A stretch of 64,000 bases of DNA from Paludibacter sp. UBA6032 (GTDB lineage Bacteria > Bacteroidota > Bacteroidia > Bacteroidales > Paludibacteraceae): the NCBI GenBank assembly GCA_002427885.1, contig DIZI01000022.1:1-64000 (forward strand), given 5' to 3'. A program made the translations under genes and the position numbers. Numbering within the stretch: the stretch's first letter is position 1; each line of letters starts with the position of its first letter. The notes below the pieces were generated by a model. The model did not search any database. It was not told the origin of the DNA and saw nothing but the letters and a program-made list of their open reading frames with translations. Positions 62,919-64,000 of the stretch are shown here, piece by piece.

Positions 62919-63132
62919 AAACGTCTAATGACTCTAAGTTAAATGATTGATTTTAGTAATTAAAACGCAAAAACAAAATAATTGTTAATTAACTTTACCT
63001 TTCGTAAACCTTCATATGTGAATTATCTTCTGAAACTCTTTAAACCAGACATTAATGAAGAACATTTAGGGTTTCATTTTGTTTAAAATCTAAAAATAAA
63101 GTTTGAAACTCAGTGGCTGACAATTTTTTTAT

Positions 63133-63140
63133 TATATTTG
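63133..63140 (+). promoter_or_regulatory. -7 promoter box of aconitase
   Basis: TATATTTG is a full match to TAnnTTTG and lies 40 bases before the aconitase ATG. No clear -33 TTTG at the usual distance is seen, and the TTAAG inverted repeat of the neighbouring genes is absent. Confidence 0.5.
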
Positions 63141-63180
63141 CATTTGAAATAATTACAAATTGATTTAATATACAAAAAAT

Positions 63181-64000
63181 ATGGTTTTTGAAGAAAAAAT
63201 GATTCAGCGTCTATACGCCACCCTCCCTGAAAAAATTAATCAAATAAAGTCAAAGCTTCAACGGCCACTTACGCTCACCGAAAAAATCCTGTATGCACAT
63301 TTAGCTGCAGAAGAACCGGTTAAGATTTACGATCGGGCTGTTGATTATGTCAACTTTTCACCCGATCGTGTTGCCATGCAAGATGCTACCGCTCAAATGG
63401 CTTTACTTCAATTAATGAATTCGGGCAGAAAAACGGTTGCAGTTCCCTCTACGGTACATTGCGATCATTTAATACAAGCGCATATAGCTGCAGCTACCGA
63501 TTTAAAAACAGCCAACGAAACAAATCGTGAAGTATACGATTTTTTAAGTGCGGTATCCAATAAATTTGGTATTGGATTTTGGAAACCGGGAGCAGGAATT
63601 ATTCATCAGGTAATACTGGAAAACTATGCATTTCCCGGTGGAATGATGGTTGGAACCGATTCACATACACCCAATGCAGGTGGTCTCGGCATGTTAGCTA
63701 TCGGTGTGGGTGGAGCCGATGCAGTGGATGTTATGGCAGGAATACCCTGGGAATTGAAAATGCCGAAAGTTATCGGAGTAAAACTTACAGGAAAACTTTC
63801 CGGTTGGTCGTCACCTAAAGATGTTATTCTGAAATTGGCTGGAATACTCACTGTTAAAGGGGGAACAAATGCAGTTATTGAGTATTTCGGGGAAGGTACC
63901 GCTTCAATATCTGCTACCGGTAAAGGAACAATTTGTAATATGGGTGCCGAAGTAGGTGCAACTACTTCACTTTTCCCCTTCGATGAAAAATCAGCTGCTT
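63181..64000 (+). CDS. acnA: Aconitate hydratase, N-terminal part (cut by window end)
   Basis: The frame from this ATG is open to the window end (273 codons). It matches the start of mitochondrial-type aconitase: 'LTLTEKILYAHLAAEEP', 'PDRVAMQDATAQMALLQLMNSG', 'VPSTVHCDHLIQAHI', 'GIIHQVILENYAFPGG' and the substrate-binding 'GTDSHTPNAGGLGMLAIGVGGADAV' region. The Cys ligands of the [4Fe-4S] cluster would lie further on. It isomerises citrate to isocitrate in the TCA cycle. The symbol is given loosely, as bacterial aconitase naming varies. Confidence 0.93.
   Translation, partial: MVFEEKMIQRLYATLPEKINQIKSKLQRPLTLTEKILYAHLAAEEPVKIYDRAVDYVNFSPDRVAMQDATAQMALLQLMNSGRKTVAVPSTVHCDHLIQAHIAAATDLKTANETNREVYDFLSAVSNKFGIGFWKPGAGIIHQVILENYAFPGGMMVGTDSHTPNAGGLGMLAIGVGGADAVDVMAGIPWELKMPKVIGVKLTGKLSGWSSPKDVILKLAGILTVKGGTNAVIEYFGEGTASISATGKGTICNMGAEVGATTSLFPFDEKSAA

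Noticed and set aside
63014..63038. TGTGAATTAT phrase upstream of aconitase, resembling the regulon half-site
   Set aside because: There is no second half-site and it lies about 120 bp from the -7 box, not the expected distance of about 57 bp.

Overview
The window reads as a chromosomal segment of a Bacteroidota bacterium, most likely order Bacteroidales. The evidence is an AT-rich genome, SusC/SusD/SusE outer-membrane proteins, a one-piece hybrid two-component regulator, type IX secretion (T9SS) C-terminal tails, TamL/TamB, and many TAnnTTTG -7 promoter boxes. I cannot fix the genus. No rRNA, tRNA, CRISPR array or intact insertion sequence was seen.

Layout. 1-5.3 kb is accessory: five unrelated exported or membrane proteins of unknown function separated by palindromic repeats. 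5.4-9.9 kb holds a secreted pectate lyase, a GH28 polygalacturonase and a Rieske oxygenase. 10-17.3 kb (minus strand) is the tamL-tamB pair. 17.5-32.1 kb (minus strand) is a stress block: CbpA/CbpM, two Old Yellow Enzyme paralogues, AI-2E transporter, orphan CheB, P-type ATPase, YihY/BrkB, universal stress protein, DUF4239, DUF4382, SpoIIAA-like, SHOCT and metal-binding small proteins. 32.1-33.1 kb is a repeat sink with a decayed Y1 transposase. 33.1-44 kb is mostly housekeeping: TPR protein, PBP1A, DUF6232, DCC protein, metK behind a SAM-II-like riboswitch, pgi, gpsA and lysS. 44.4-59.1 kb is a galactan utilisation locus: regulator, SusC, SusD, SusE, two GH53 galactanases and a GH2 beta-galactosidase. 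59.3-64 kb holds pirin, an XRE-cupin regulator, a DUF4914 P-loop protein and the start of aconitase.

How the genes work together. Pectate lyase and polygalacturonase would cut the pectin backbone, while the 44-59 kb locus would take the beta-1,4-galactan side chains: the surface and secreted GH53 enzymes cut galactan, SusC/D import the oligomers, GH2 trims them, and the hybrid regulator senses them.

The most interesting signal is in the stress block. Six separate minus-strand transcription units share one promoter layout: two GTT-core half-sites exactly 21 bp apart, followed after 20-21 bp by a TAnnTTTG-like -7 box. This points to one unidentified activator controlling the whole block. Other points of note are an apparent one-base frameshift in an A7 run of susC, a dispersed palindrome (TCCCGATAGCTATCGGGA) that forms part of the TamL signal peptide, a MITE-like element just upstream of the regulator gene, and a possible shared operator for the XRE-cupin regulator and the DUF4914 gene.
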